Shown here in pieces: positions 1-8,570 of a DNA stretch of 23,963 nucleotides. This stretch comes from CAUPWF01 sp964367905. GTDB taxonomy: Bacteria; Bacillota; Clostridia; Lachnospirales; Lachnospiraceae. The translations under genes were made by a program, and so were the position numbers. The notes below the pieces were generated by a model. It made no database searches. It worked only from the letters and a program-made list of their open reading frames with translations, and was not told the origin of the DNA. Positions within the stretch are counted from its first letter, which is position 1. Each line of letters opens with the position of its first letter. Where the stretch lies: contig CAYIZP010000045.1 of the NCBI GenBank assembly GCA_964367905.1, positions 1-23,963 on the forward strand, in the 5' to 3' direction.

Positions 1-330
1 ACTTTCTCTTATGTCCAATGTGGCCGAATCCATATTTGCTGATTCTGAGAATTCCATCATCACCATGGACATATTTTCGCTCGATGTGGATGTAATATTG
101 ACCACATTGCTGATGGTTGCCATGGATTGTTCAATCGGCTTGGTGACCGCCATCTCTACCGTTTCTGGATTCGCTCCATTATAACTTGTAATTACAATGG
201 CATAAGGCAGATCCATGCTGGGTAGTAAATCGATGGTCATACTACTGAATGACACGACCCCGAGAACAATTGCCAATACTACACCGACTAAGACGGTGTA
301 TGGTTTTCTAACACTGAATTTTGATAACAT
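1..330 (-). CDS. RND-family efflux transporter (AcrB/AcrD/AcrF type), N-terminal part only
   Basis: The first 110 codons of a minus-strand gene that leaves the window at base 1. The protein begins MLSKFSVRKPYTVLVGVVLA, with one transmembrane helix at about residues 12-32. It continues with the typical RND porter-domain opening: IDLLPSMDLPYAIVITSYNGANPETVE, then a TKPIEQSMATISNV-type segment and a stretch rich in Met and Ser. This is the usual start of AcrB-like proton-driven exporters, which in Firmicutes are about 1000-1200 residues long. The start is ATG at 330, preceded by GGAGAAG. It lies 58 bp downstream of the isochorismatase-like gene on the same strand. The family is clear, but the substrate cannot be inferred and any adaptor subunit would be outside the window or absent. 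Confidence 0.85.
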   Translation of the reverse strand, partial: MLSKFSVRKPYTVLVGVVLAIVLGVVSFSSMTIDLLPSMDLPYAIVITSYNGANPETVEMAVTKPIEQSMATISNVVNITSTSSENMSMVMMEFSESANMDSATLDIRES

Positions 331-388
331 ATCTTCTCCATTTCATTTTTATATCATTTCTGCTTTCAATCTGATTTTATTCCGATTC

Positions 389-919
389 TTATCTGATTAA
401 TTTCTGAATTTTTTTTGCTGTCTCTGTCCCTGCAACTTGTAGCAATTCAAATAAGACAGCTTCGTAAGTTGACACAATTGCCCCCTCTTGCTTCGCTCTC
501 TCAATCGCCATAACTGCATCGAATTCCTTGCGACTAGAGATACAATCCGCAACCAAGACTGGAATATATCCCGCTTGTTTTAGATCAATTACTGTCTGTA
601 ATACGCAAATGTGTGCCTCAACACCACATACTATAATGTATTTTTTCTCTTGAATAAGTGATTCCACATCTTGCAGCGTACTATAACGAAGTTTATCGAT
701 ATACTCTTTATTTTCTAGCACTTCCACAATCTCAGGTACTGTATTGCCAAGCCCTTTCGTATATTGTTGTGTTGTATGAACTGGTACTCCCAGTTCTCTT
801 AATCCACTAAATAGAATTCTTGCATTCCTAATCACTGCCTCATTGTTTGCCATTGCCGGCATTAACTTCTCTTGATAATCGATCGCAATCGCTGCTGTGT
901 GTTCTAATTCAATTCTCAT
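389..919 (-). CDS. Isochorismatase-fold cysteine hydrolase
   Basis: A 176-residue cytoplasmic protein of the isochorismatase/nicotinamidase-like superfamily, single domain and of normal length. The expected catalytic triad is visible: Asp14 in AIDYQEKL, Lys76 in DKLRYST and the nucleophile Cys105 in GVEAHICVLQT. The cis-peptide-type VCGVEAHICV segment is well preserved. The ISOC1/YcaC-like subgroup often carries this hydrolase alone, with unknown substrate. It lacks an aryl-carrier domain, so a siderophore isochorismatase role is unlikely, and a nicotinamidase role is not supported by obvious metal-ligand motifs. The ATG at 919 has GAGGAGA 6 bases upstream. It sits 60 bp after exoA, also on the minus strand, and may be co-transcribed with it. 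Confidence 0.85.
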   Translation of the reverse strand: MRIELEHTAAIAIDYQEKLMPAMANNEAVIRNARILFSGLRELGVPVHTTQQYTKGLGNTVPEIVEVLENKEYIDKLRYSTLQDVESLIQEKKYIIVCGVEAHICVLQTVIDLKQAGYIPVLVADCISSRKEFDAVMAIERAKQEGAIVSTYEAVLFELLQVAGTETAKKIQKLIR

Positions 920-979
920 AATGGTTCTCCTCTTCTCATCTATCTTCTTATTTTAGATTTCTCATCCTCTGTTTCTAAA

Positions 980-1741
980 CTATGGTGTAAGGTCAATCTG
1001 CAACTCCACGGGGCAATGATCTGATCCTAAAACTTCTGTGTGTATTTTCGCGTCCAATAGTTTATCTTTCAGTGCTTCTGATACGCAGAAATAATCAATT
1101 CTCCATCCTGAATTCTTCTCGCGTGCCTTAAAACGGTAGGACCACCACGAATATACCTGTTCTAAATCTGGATAGAAATATCGGAAAGTATCGATAAATC
1201 CACTCTCTAAAACTTGTGTGAACTTTTCTCTCTCTTCATCCGTAAATCCAGCATTCTTTTTATTTGATTTTGGATTCTTTAGGTCTATTTCCTTATGTGC
1301 AACATTCAAATCACCACAAAAAATCACTGGTTTATTCTCTTCTAATTTTTTCATGTATGTTAGGAATGCATCTTCCCACTCCATTCGATAATCCAACCTC
1401 GCCAATTCATTCTGTGAATTTGGTGTATACACTGTAATCATATAGTAATCCTCAAATTCAAGAGTAATTACACGCCCCTCTTGGTCATGTACTTCTATTC
1501 CAATTCCATAGGCGACACTCAGTGGCTCCCTCTTCGTAAACATTGCAGTGCCCGAATATCCCTTCTTCACTGCATAATTCCAGTATTGGTAATATCCATC
1601 TAGTTCTAATTCCAACTGCCCTGCTTGCATCTTGCTTTCTTGGATACAGAATACGTCTGCATCTATTTCATTGAAAAACTCCATGAAGTTTTTCCCATAA
1701 CACGCTCTTATTCCATTTACATTCCACGATATCAGTTTCAT
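980..1741 (-). CDS. exoA: Exodeoxyribonuclease III (AP endonuclease, ExoA/Xth type)
   Basis: A 253-residue Mg-dependent exo/endonuclease-phosphatase fold enzyme of base-excision repair. It cleaves abasic sites and removes blocked 3' ends. All active-site landmarks are present: Asn7 in SWNVNGIR, Glu35 in IQESK, Tyr105 in YTPNS, Asp144 and Asn146 in GDLNVAH, Asp216 in WRIDYF, and Asp241-His242 in SDHCPVE. Length and order match bacterial ExoA. The start ATG at 1741 has a GGAAGGA ribosome binding site. nrdR ends only 15 bp upstream, so the two are probably one transcript, pairing repair with nucleotide-reductase control. Confidence 0.96.
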   Translation of the reverse strand: MKLISWNVNGIRACYGKNFMEFFNEIDADVFCIQESKMQAGQLELELDGYYQYWNYAVKKGYSGTAMFTKREPLSVAYGIGIEVHDQEGRVITLEFEDYYMITVYTPNSQNELARLDYRMEWEDAFLTYMKKLEENKPVIFCGDLNVAHKEIDLKNPKSNKKNAGFTDEEREKFTQVLESGFIDTFRYFYPDLEQVYSWWSYRFKAREKNSGWRIDYFCVSEALKDKLLDAKIHTEVLGSDHCPVELQIDLTP

Positions 1742-1756
1742 GATCTTTCCTTCCTG

Positions 1757-2206
1757 TTATTTCAAAAACTTTTTCAATTCATCCATGAAAGTGTTCACGT
1801 CTTTAAACTCCCGATAGACAGATGCAAATCGTACATATGCAACTGGATCAACATCCTTCATGTGTTTCATTACAATCTCTCCAATTGTATTACTCGGTAT
1901 CTCCTTCGCTTCAATCTCGAAGATTTCATTCTCCACCTTATGAACTAATTCCTGTATCTGATCTGCCGAAACAGGACGCTTGTAACAAGCACTCAATATT
2001 CCATTTTCAATTTTCGTACGGTCATATTGTTCTCTGTTATCATCTTTTTTTATTACAATGAGCGGGATTGTCTCCACCTTTTCATGTGTCGTAAAACGTT
2101 TGCCGCATTCCTCGCAAATCCGACGTCTCTTGATGGTTCTTCCCTCATCAATCGATCTTGAATCATTGACCTTCGTATCAATATTATTACAATAAGGACA
2201 CCTCAT
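1757..2206 (-). CDS. nrdR: Ribonucleotide reductase repressor NrdR
   Basis: A 149-residue protein of standard NrdR length. The N-terminal zinc ribbon has Cys3, Cys6, Cys31 and Cys34 in MRCPYC and ICEECG. It is followed by the conserved RFTTHE segment and an ATP-cone domain from about residue 49 to 139 (PLIVIKKD through YVRFASVYREF). NrdR senses dATP/ATP through the cone and represses nrd operons at paired NrdR boxes. No nrd gene lies in this window, so it acts in trans. The start ATG at 2206 follows GAGGTGA. It heads the minus-strand pair nrdR-exoA and is separated from the PASTA gene by a hairpin-forming spacer. Confidence 0.97.
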   Translation of the reverse strand: MRCPYCNNIDTKVNDSRSIDEGRTIKRRRICEECGKRFTTHEKVETIPLIVIKKDDNREQYDRTKIENGILSACYKRPVSADQIQELVHKVENEIFEIEAKEIPSNTIGEIVMKHMKDVDPVAYVRFASVYREFKDVNTFMDELKKFLK

Positions 2207-2288
2207 ATCTTCACCTCATATTTTTTCCTATTACACAACGAATAGCCCCTTACACCTCTAATCCCTTAAGTTTAGCAAAATAGAAAAT

Positions 2289-2359
2289 AAATAGCAATAC
2301 ACATTCCTCCAAAAATACCATTGAAAATATGTATTTTTTGTGAAATAGTATTGCTATTT
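2289..2359 (-). terminator. Nested AT-rich inverted repeat between the PASTA gene and nrdR
   Basis: A perfect 12-bp inverted repeat (aaatagcaatac at 2289-2300, gtattgctattt at 2348-2359) encloses a second perfect 8-bp inverted repeat (aaaaatac at 2311-2318, gtattttt at 2331-2338). Read from the minus strand it starts about 20 bases after the PASTA stop codon and is followed by ATTTTCTATTTT. It may end the PASTA transcript, although the 47-base outer loop is long for an intrinsic terminator. A protein-binding or mobile-repeat origin is also possible. Confidence 0.45.
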
Positions 2360-2380
2360 TATCAACATCTAACCAATCAA

Positions 2381-4279
2381 TCACCCAGTACTAGCATCCG
2401 ATGATTCTCCTGTTGTATCTTCAGGAATCGGTGCTGGTTGTGCGCCCAATGATACACTAGTTCCAGGTGCTACTGTAGCTCCTGCTGCCACAGATTGATT
2501 CTGAATCACCACATCCTCACCACCTGTATCATTCACCATGTACACGATGCGGTCATATCCCGCTTGTTTTGCCTGGGCAAATGTCATTCCGATAAAGTTT
2601 GGAACTGTGACTGTAGTTGTTACTGGATTATACTTCAAGGTGATTACCGTTCCCTGATTGATCTCTGTTCCAGGAGCAATGCTCTGTTCCCAAACTTCAC
2701 CTGGCAATCGGTCTCCTGCAGTACTTTCTTGGAAGGTTGCGATAATTCCCAGTTCTTCACATATCGCAAGTGCACTCTCTCTAGTTACTGCATCAGCGTA
2801 TCCTGCTCCAGCTTGTGCCACGAAATCAGGTGTATACACAATTTTACCCTCTGATACAATCACAGAAATCTGTGCATTGACACCCACGGTAGTATTTGCT
2901 GTCTTCTGTGTTAAAATGGTTCCTGGCGCATCATTACTCGCTGTATAGGATATGGAACTACTGAGTTTTGCCCCATCCTTGTTATATTCCTCAATCCATG
3001 TATTCAGAGCATCTACCCCTTGTCCTACAAAGGATGGAACGATAATTTCATTGCCCAAGGAATACACCAATGTCAGAATATCTCCTTCCTCGTATAGACT
3101 CCCCGCTGATAAAGATTGGGATATCAGACGGTCTGCCGCAGTTCCAGAATATTTCTGTTCCACAATCACTGCTATCCCTTCTTGGCTCGCCATCGTCTGA
3201 GCTACTTCCATAGTATATTTTGAGAAATTCGGAATAATTATTTCCTTTCCCTTGGATATCTTGATCTGAATCGCATCTCCCGCCCGCACCTCTTCTTCGG
3301 CCGCTACGCTCTGTGAGATAACTTGTCCTTTCGGAATCGTTTCATCGAACAACTCCTCGATTTCAAGCATTAAATTGTTCTCCAATCCAAATGCCTCAAT
3401 CTGCTCTTTTGTCATCGTTGTAAAGTCAGGAAGTTTCACCTTTCCATCCTTTCCATTCCCGTTAGAAAATACAATGTAGATCGGGGAATCTCTCCTTACT
3501 TCGTCTGCAATCACAGAGCTATCGTTCACTGTATAGGTAATCAGTTCCCCCATTGGAATCGTCTGGCTAATCTCAGTTGTAATCCGAACCTTTGTCATAT
3601 GGTTGTCACTGGCCCATTGTTCAATCTCCGCCTTTGTCATCGTCGTAAAATCAGGAACTGCTACCATGATACTTGGATCTGGACCTAGCGATACAATCAA
3701 TTCCAAGAAATCACCCTTTCGCAGCTTCTCACCTTCTTCTACTTCCTGCGCAATAATGACTCCAGATTCCACTTCATCACTATATTCTTCTGTATAGCGG
3801 ACTGTAATGTCATTTTCCGTTGCCCACAAGGTTGCATCCGAGTTCTTCCAACCTACCATATCTGGTAGTGTCACATTCTGATTCAAAATCAAAATAATTG
3901 CTACAATCAAGATTACGATTCCCACTCCACAACCCCAGATGATATAGGATAGCTTATGGTTCTTTCTATCGGGGCGCATACGGTCTCCCCCTCTTGATTT
4001 CGGTGGTTGAAAATCACTCTTTTGTTCGAAGTTCAACGACTTATCTAACTCGGTCACATCATCTAACTCTGCAACTTCGTCCATATCCTCGATATCATCT
4101 ACTACCTCTATTTTTTCTATCTCTTCTGGTTTTTCAATTGGTTTTCTCTGAACTGGCGCTTGTTTCACCCTTGGTCGCATCGCTTTCGCAGATTGAACTT
4201 TGGGTGATTGCACCTTTTTTGATTGTGTTTCTTGTTCTTGTGTTTTATTTCCGTACCTATTTAAAAAATCATTGCTCAT
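2381..4279 (-). CDS. Membrane-anchored multi-PASTA protein without kinase domain
   Basis: A 632-residue protein. Residues 1-110 are a charged, low-complexity cytoplasmic part (KVQSPKVQSAK, then an acidic stretch near 55-80). One transmembrane helix lies at about 111-132. An extracellular part follows with seven PASTA-like repeats of about 65 residues. They start at the phrases LPDMVGW, VPDFTTM, LPDFTTM, IPNFSKY, VPSFVGQ, TPDFVAQ and VPNFIGM, and most end in an IxISxG-type strand. The C terminus is Ser/Thr/Pro rich. PASTA repeats normally sit on PrkC/Stk kinases or PBPs and bind peptidoglycan fragments. Neither catalytic domain is here, so a wall-binding scaffold or decoy sensor is inferred. 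It lies 48 bp after the ABC permease. The frame is closed by TAA three codons upstream of ATG 4279, and no clear Shine-Dalgarno precedes that ATG. Confidence 0.85.
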   Translation of the reverse strand: MSNDFLNRYGNKTQEQETQSKKVQSPKVQSAKAMRPRVKQAPVQRKPIEKPEEIEKIEVVDDIEDMDEVAELDDVTELDKSLNFEQKSDFQPPKSRGGDRMRPDRKNHKLSYIIWGCGVGIVILIVAIILILNQNVTLPDMVGWKNSDATLWATENDITVRYTEEYSDEVESGVIIAQEVEEGEKLRKGDFLELIVSLGPDPSIMVAVPDFTTMTKAEIEQWASDNHMTKVRITTEISQTIPMGELITYTVNDSSVIADEVRRDSPIYIVFSNGNGKDGKVKLPDFTTMTKEQIEAFGLENNLMLEIEELFDETIPKGQVISQSVAAEEEVRAGDAIQIKISKGKEIIIPNFSKYTMEVAQTMASQEGIAVIVEQKYSGTAADRLISQSLSAGSLYEEGDILTLVYSLGNEIIVPSFVGQGVDALNTWIEEYNKDGAKLSSSISYTASNDAPGTILTQKTANTTVGVNAQISVIVSEGKIVYTPDFVAQAGAGYADAVTRESALAICEELGIIATFQESTAGDRLPGEVWEQSIAPGTEINQGTVITLKYNPVTTTVTVPNFIGMTFAQAKQAGYDRIVYMVNDTGGEDVVIQNQSVAAGATVAPGTSVSLGAQPAPIPEDTTGESSDASTG

Positions 4280-4327
4280 ATTGGTTTATAAACGAACAAA
4301 CCCTATCGTCTGCCCTCACTCCTTTGT

Positions 4328-6067
4328 CTAGTTTGTTATATCTTTTTTCTTGAAGCTCAACAACCCAACTCCTGCAACCAAAATTGAAATTGCAAGGATC
4401 ATAATAATACCCACTGCTAGACTGACCGAAATTCCATTTGACTGTAGATTCGCAATCACTCCGTATTGAGCAAAAAAGTCTGGCATATTGATGTATGGAA
4501 TTGGTGTAAATGGTAGCCACTTCGCAAACGATGTATATGCGATTATCGATCCCGCAACCAAACTTCCTAATATGATAGCACTCGGTAATGCGATAGAGAC
4601 TGCCGCATTACGCACAATTGCTGAGAATCCGAATGCCAATGAATAGCTGAATATCACTGTTACCAAACAAGCAAAGATTCTTCCGATTATCATTCCAAAG
4701 AAGTTCACTGACCCACTTGCTGTATAGTTCGGGAATCCATAGTCTGCAAATCCAAGGAAAATTCCATTTAACAAGAAATTCAAGAGCATTCCAATCAAAT
4801 AAATTCCACAAGTAATGATAAGCCCTGCCAAGAATTTTGACAGATATACTTTGACTCTCGTACGTGGTCGAATCATCAATAAACGTATGGTTCCCGATTG
4901 GAATTCATTCGCAATCACATAACCACCAATTAAAATTGCGAAGAATGAAACCGCCAGTGCATAACTAAGTGAATCATTTACTGCATTTCTCGCCCCGCCA
5001 TCTACAAATTTCATATCAGGAGCATTGGCATCTAATGAATTCTGTGCTATCAAAATATTTTTCTGATATTCTTGATTCTGTGCTTCTATTGCATTTAGAT
5101 AATCACGATAAGTCCCATATCTTTCTTGATAATAGAAATCTTCTCGAAACTGTTCTTCTGTTAGAAGCTCTGCGTTATACGCCAGATTATAGGTCATGGA
5201 CTCAATTTCAGAAAGAGCTGAATTTTCCCATCGTTCTTCTGTTGGTACGATATTATTCGCTAGTCGATATTCCCAAGTTGGAATTCTATAATCCTGTATA
5301 ATTCCAATTTCTGTATTCAAACGTTCAATTTCATTTCCACCACTTTCCTCTAAATCTGGGTTCTCTATGATGGCTGCTTCTTGTATTTCTATCTGCTCCT
5401 CATAAGCTTCAATGCTCTTTTCTTCTGAACTAATCATCACCTCGACAAAAACAGCGAAATCATTCTCCACTACTGCACGTTCGATATCTGCCAATTGTGC
5501 CTGATAGTCTGCAATGGCCTCTAACCGTTGTGCTTCGTCAAGACTTAACAATGCCGCCATATCTTCAACATAAGATATCATCCCGATTGCAAGATTCATT
5601 GTCTCTGGATTCGTTACATCTGATTCTAGGACAAAAAGTTCTGTCACCAACTGTGCTCCACTCCATACAATCTGCATTCGATAATCCTCATGGCTGGTGA
5701 TTTCCTGTGCATATTTTAGATAATACTCCAAATATTTCTGTTGGAATTCTTCAAAACACTTCTGCGCCTCTGCATCTTCAAACTCTGCAAACTCTAACAC
5801 TTCTACTCCTACATGACGAAGATCCCAATAAAATGGATTATCTGGCTCAATCGTAATCCCATCAATTGTAATAGGGTCATCGTACCCACTATCATAATAT
5901 GCCATATCCATTGTCATTGCTCCATCGTCTCCAGCCACTGCCCCTAGTATTTGCCCAATTACTGGACCTGCAATACTAATTAGAAGTACGATTATTCCGA
6001 TAATCATAATAAATTTCAACTTCAATAAATTGACAACTTCTGTTTTCACTTGTTTTATAAAGTTCAT
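4328..6067 (-). CDS. ABC-2 type exporter permease with large extracytoplasmic domain
   Basis: A 579-residue membrane protein. One helix lies near residues 18-42, followed by an extracytoplasmic region of about 320 residues that is acidic and predicted helical (many Glu/Gln, EEQIEIQEAAI-type segments). The C-terminal block from about 368 has five or six helices, including the ABC-2 signature region NEFQSGTIRLLMIRPRTR. It ends in a short KKKD tail. This is the permease layout of BcrB/YhaP-like exporters. Its ATPase partner ends 14 bp upstream, so the pair is one operon. The substrate is unknown; peptide antibiotics or cell-envelope compounds are typical for the class. The start ATG at 6067 follows a GGGAGGGAAAAGAG ribosome binding region. 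Confidence 0.88.
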   Translation of the reverse strand: MNFIKQVKTEVVNLLKLKFIMIIGIIVLLISIAGPVIGQILGAVAGDDGAMTMDMAYYDSGYDDPITIDGITIEPDNPFYWDLRHVGVEVLEFAEFEDAEAQKCFEEFQQKYLEYYLKYAQEITSHEDYRMQIVWSGAQLVTELFVLESDVTNPETMNLAIGMISYVEDMAALLSLDEAQRLEAIADYQAQLADIERAVVENDFAVFVEVMISSEEKSIEAYEEQIEIQEAAIIENPDLEESGGNEIERLNTEIGIIQDYRIPTWEYRLANNIVPTEERWENSALSEIESMTYNLAYNAELLTEEQFREDFYYQERYGTYRDYLNAIEAQNQEYQKNILIAQNSLDANAPDMKFVDGGARNAVNDSLSYALAVSFFAILIGGYVIANEFQSGTIRLLMIRPRTRVKVYLSKFLAGLIITCGIYLIGMLLNFLLNGIFLGFADYGFPNYTASGSVNFFGMIIGRIFACLVTVIFSYSLAFGFSAIVRNAAVSIALPSAIILGSLVAGSIIAYTSFAKWLPFTPIPYINMPDFFAQYGVIANLQSNGISVSLAVGIIMILAISILVAGVGLLSFKKKDITN

Positions 6068-6081
6068 CTCTTTTCCCTCCC

Positions 6082-7005
6082 CTAAGATATCTGCTCTTTT
6101 GAGCCGACTGTCATGGAGATAAAGTCTTGCTCTAGTGAACGATTTTGTCGATTAACTGCATAGATGGATATATTGTCTTCAATCAATCCTTTGATCAGTT
6201 GTGGTACTTTATCGTTTCTCATAACAATATTGACCCCTTCCGGCAATTTTTCACAATTGATATCCATAGCACGGAATTTATCATAAACTGCTTGATTCTT
6301 GTCTGTGACAAATGTGTATTGGAAGATTTCTTCTTCCTCTTCACGCTTTTGCTCTCCGATCACCTTCTCGCCAATAATCTTTCCATTGTCGATGATATAG
6401 ATTCGATCACACATTAACTCCATCTCTGAAAGCAAATGACTAGAAATAAAGATACCCACACCCGAATTCGTTGCCAAGTGCTTTAACAAATCTCTCATTT
6501 CCTTGATTCCGATTGGATCTAGACCATTGGTGGGCTCATCCAGAATCATTAGAGATGGCATATGCAATAATGCTTGTGCTAACCCTACCCTTTGGCGCAT
6601 TCCAAGAGAATAAGCCTTCACTTTATCATTGATGCGCTCTTTCATCTTCACAAGTTCCACTACAGAATCAATATTATCCACTGCTTCTTTTCCATAGAAT
6701 TGTGCGAAATACTCTAGGTTCTGCCGTCCCGTAAGTCGCTTATATAGATCTGGGTTCTCAACAATTGCCCCGATGTTCTTCACCGCATTTTCAAAATCTG
6801 TCTGAACGTTACTACCACAAACGGTAATATTTCCACTTGTTATAGAAAACAGCCCCATAATCATCTTGATTGTTGTTGTCTTTCCTGCACCATTTGGTCC
6901 TAGGAATCCAACAATCTCCCCGCTGTTGACAGTAAGGCTAATATCATCAACAATCGTTTTTTTCTTAATGGTCTTGCTTAGATTTTCAATTCTTAATAAT
7001 TCCAT
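6082..7005 (-). CDS. ABC exporter ATP-binding protein (BcrA-like)
   Basis: A 307-residue ATPase with Walker A GPNGAGKTT (36-44), Q/N-loop region IVENPDLY (81-88), degenerate signature YSLGMRQR (132-139) and Walker B LMILDEP (152-158), followed by D-loop GLDP and switch His in ISSHL. The SLGMRQR signature and the C-terminal extension of about 90 residues are typical of the BcrA/DrrA exporter subfamily. It energises the permease encoded 14 bp downstream. The ATG at 7005 has GAGGAGAATGG just before it. The 109-bp upstream spacer contains a direct repeat GATAC-tat-GATAC near 7044-7056 that could be a regulator site. No two-component genes adjoin, unlike typical bacitracin modules. Confidence 0.93.
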   Translation of the reverse strand: MELLRIENLSKTIKKKTIVDDISLTVNSGEIVGFLGPNGAGKTTTIKMIMGLFSITSGNITVCGSNVQTDFENAVKNIGAIVENPDLYKRLTGRQNLEYFAQFYGKEAVDNIDSVVELVKMKERINDKVKAYSLGMRQRVGLAQALLHMPSLMILDEPTNGLDPIGIKEMRDLLKHLATNSGVGIFISSHLLSEMELMCDRIYIIDNGKIIGEKVIGEQKREEEEEIFQYTFVTDKNQAVYDKFRAMDINCEKLPEGVNIVMRNDKVPQLIKGLIEDNISIYAVNRQNRSLEQDFISMTVGSKEQIS

Positions 7006-7114
7006 CTTTCCATTCTCCTCATTCCTATTTTTTCAACCATGGTATCATAGTATCACAATTTTTCAAATAAATCTTATTTTTAAACAAATTTTAAACTTTT
7101 TTATATAATTCAAA

Positions 7115-8422
7115 TTATTTCCTCAAATAGATTACACTATGACCTGCTATCTCAAGCTGTCCACTCAACTGAGTTTGATTTTCACACAACAAATTTACAA
7201 ACTCGCCATTTAACTCATGGTTGTTAAATGTAAATGGATTCTCATCGATATTGATTCCAAAATATACTGCTTCCCCTTCAAATTCACGTTTAATCAGTAG
7301 TTGCCGATTGGTCACAACCACATTGGTATAACTTCCATAATTCAAGCTCTTATTTGATTTTCTAAGTGCAATATATTTCTTTAATTCTTCGGTCAATTCA
7401 TTGGGTTTTGGTCCTTCAAAGCATGGCCGTAACTGCCAGTCCCCACCAGCCTGCTTCTCTCCTGGTTCTGCCCACTCACTTCCATAATAGATGCACGGAA
7501 CACCTGGCATCGCTAGTAACAGGGCATATGCTGGACCAACCAATGCTTTATTATTTAAAATACTATAAATCCTGCTCACATCATGATTATCCACGAAGGT
7601 CATCAAATGTTTCCCGCGATAGATACACCAATCCTCAGAACCAAATTGGCGATTCAGAGAGTGAGAGATTTCGAACAAATTATAATCATTCATACTAGAG
7701 TACAAACCTTTGTAACATTCATAATTCGTACAACTATGAAGCATCTCATCATTCACAATCGTATTATAATCCCCAAAGAGCACCTCTCCAATCAGCGCAA
7801 AGTCAGACTTTAGTCCTTGACAAAAACTTCTAAGTTGCTTCATAAACTCTCGTTCCAAACAATAAGCAACATCTAAACGTAATCCTGAAATCTGGAACTC
7901 TTCTATATACATCTTCACGTTTTCCAAAAGATGCTCTACCACTTTCGGATTATTCAAATTTAATTTCACAAGTTCATAGTGACCTTCCCAGCCTTCATAC
8001 CAGAATCCATCATTATAATTGCTGTTCCCATCAAAATTAATTTGAAACCAATCACAATACTGTGAATTCTGTCGATTCTTCATCACATCTTGGAATGCCC
8101 AAAATCCCCTACCGACATGGTTGAATACCCCATCTAACACAACACGAATTCCGGCATCATTCAAGGCCTTGCATACCTTTTTAAAATCCTCATTCGTCCC
8201 AAGCCTCTTATCAATCTTACCAAAATCCCTAGTATCATACCCATGAGAGTCCGAATCCAAAATCGGGTTGAATAACACGCAGTTCACTCCCAACCCTTTC
8301 AGATAATCTACCCATGAAACCATCTTTAGTATATCATTGCTTTCGTATCCATCATTCGTATGACTTGCTCCACAAAATCCAATCGGATAAATCTGATAAA
8401 TTACACTTTCATATAACCACAT
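7115..8422 (-). CDS. GH13 alpha-amylase family hydrolase
   Basis: A 435-residue cytoplasmic enzyme with no signal peptide, acting on alpha-1,4-glucans or maltodextrins. The (beta/alpha)8 barrel motifs are intact: DGVFNH at 97-102, LRLDVAY with the nucleophile Asp184, IGEVL with the acid/base Glu213, and FVDNHD with Asp281. It is short for the family, having no N-terminal CBM/N domain of neopullulanase type and only a brief C-terminal beta domain. The start was set at ATG 8422 (MWLYESVIYQ) because AAAGGAGAA lies just upstream; an open frame extends 30 codons further to 8512 but includes the promoter. The exact subfamily and substrate are uncertain. It complements glgX nearby. Confidence 0.88.
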   Translation of the reverse strand: MWLYESVIYQIYPIGFCGASHTNDGYESNDILKMVSWVDYLKGLGVNCVLFNPILDSDSHGYDTRDFGKIDKRLGTNEDFKKVCKALNDAGIRVVLDGVFNHVGRGFWAFQDVMKNRQNSQYCDWFQINFDGNSNYNDGFWYEGWEGHYELVKLNLNNPKVVEHLLENVKMYIEEFQISGLRLDVAYCLEREFMKQLRSFCQGLKSDFALIGEVLFGDYNTIVNDEMLHSCTNYECYKGLYSSMNDYNLFEISHSLNRQFGSEDWCIYRGKHLMTFVDNHDVSRIYSILNNKALVGPAYALLLAMPGVPCIYYGSEWAEPGEKQAGGDWQLRPCFEGPKPNELTEELKKYIALRKSNKSLNYGSYTNVVVTNRQLLIKREFEGEAVYFGINIDENPFTFNNHELNGEFVNLLCENQTQLSGQLEIAGHSVIYLRK

Positions 8423-8468
8423 ATATGTTCTCCTTTTCTGAGTCAACGCCAACACTGTTCTGATTCCC

Positions 8469-8498
8469 ATTATACAACTATATTGGTAGGAATTGCAA
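8469..8498 (-). promoter_or_regulatory. Sigma-A type promoter for the GH13 gene
   Basis: On the minus strand: -35 TTGCAA (8493-8498), an 18-bp spacer, and a perfect -10 TATAAT (8469-8474). The predicted start is near 8462, giving a leader of about 40 bases. It abuts the repeat element that begins at 8501. Confidence 0.6.
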
Positions 8499-8500
8499 AT

Positions 8501-8570
8501 CGGGGACGTCATTGGGGACGTAGTTTTTTGGCAAAAACCCCCGTCCCCAATGAAAAAATCCCTGTCCCTA
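8501..8570. repeat. GGGGACGG hairpin element, copy 1
   Basis: An imperfect hairpin with arms 8511-8528 and 8533-8551 (minus strand ATTGGGGACGGGGGTTTTT, loop, then the complement with one bulged region), plus an extra GACGTCCCC. Read on the minus strand it opens with GGGACAGGG and a T-rich stretch, and it overlaps the thiT stop codon (TAGGGACAGGG). The same modules occur in inverted order and orientation at 9331-9389. It lies exactly between the thiT stop and the -35 of the GH13 gene, so it may act as a terminator or RNA stabiliser. It resembles REP-type elements spread by RAYT transposases, but none is in this window. Confidence 0.7.

Noticed and set aside
2495..3797. Several plus-strand open frames over the PASTA gene
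   Set aside because: They are shadows of the repeat-rich minus-strand gene without ribosome binding sites or family features.
8423..8512. Upstream extension of the GH13 protein by 30 residues
   Set aside because: The added codons cover the promoter, transcription start and ribosome binding site; the family starts at MWLYESVIYQ.
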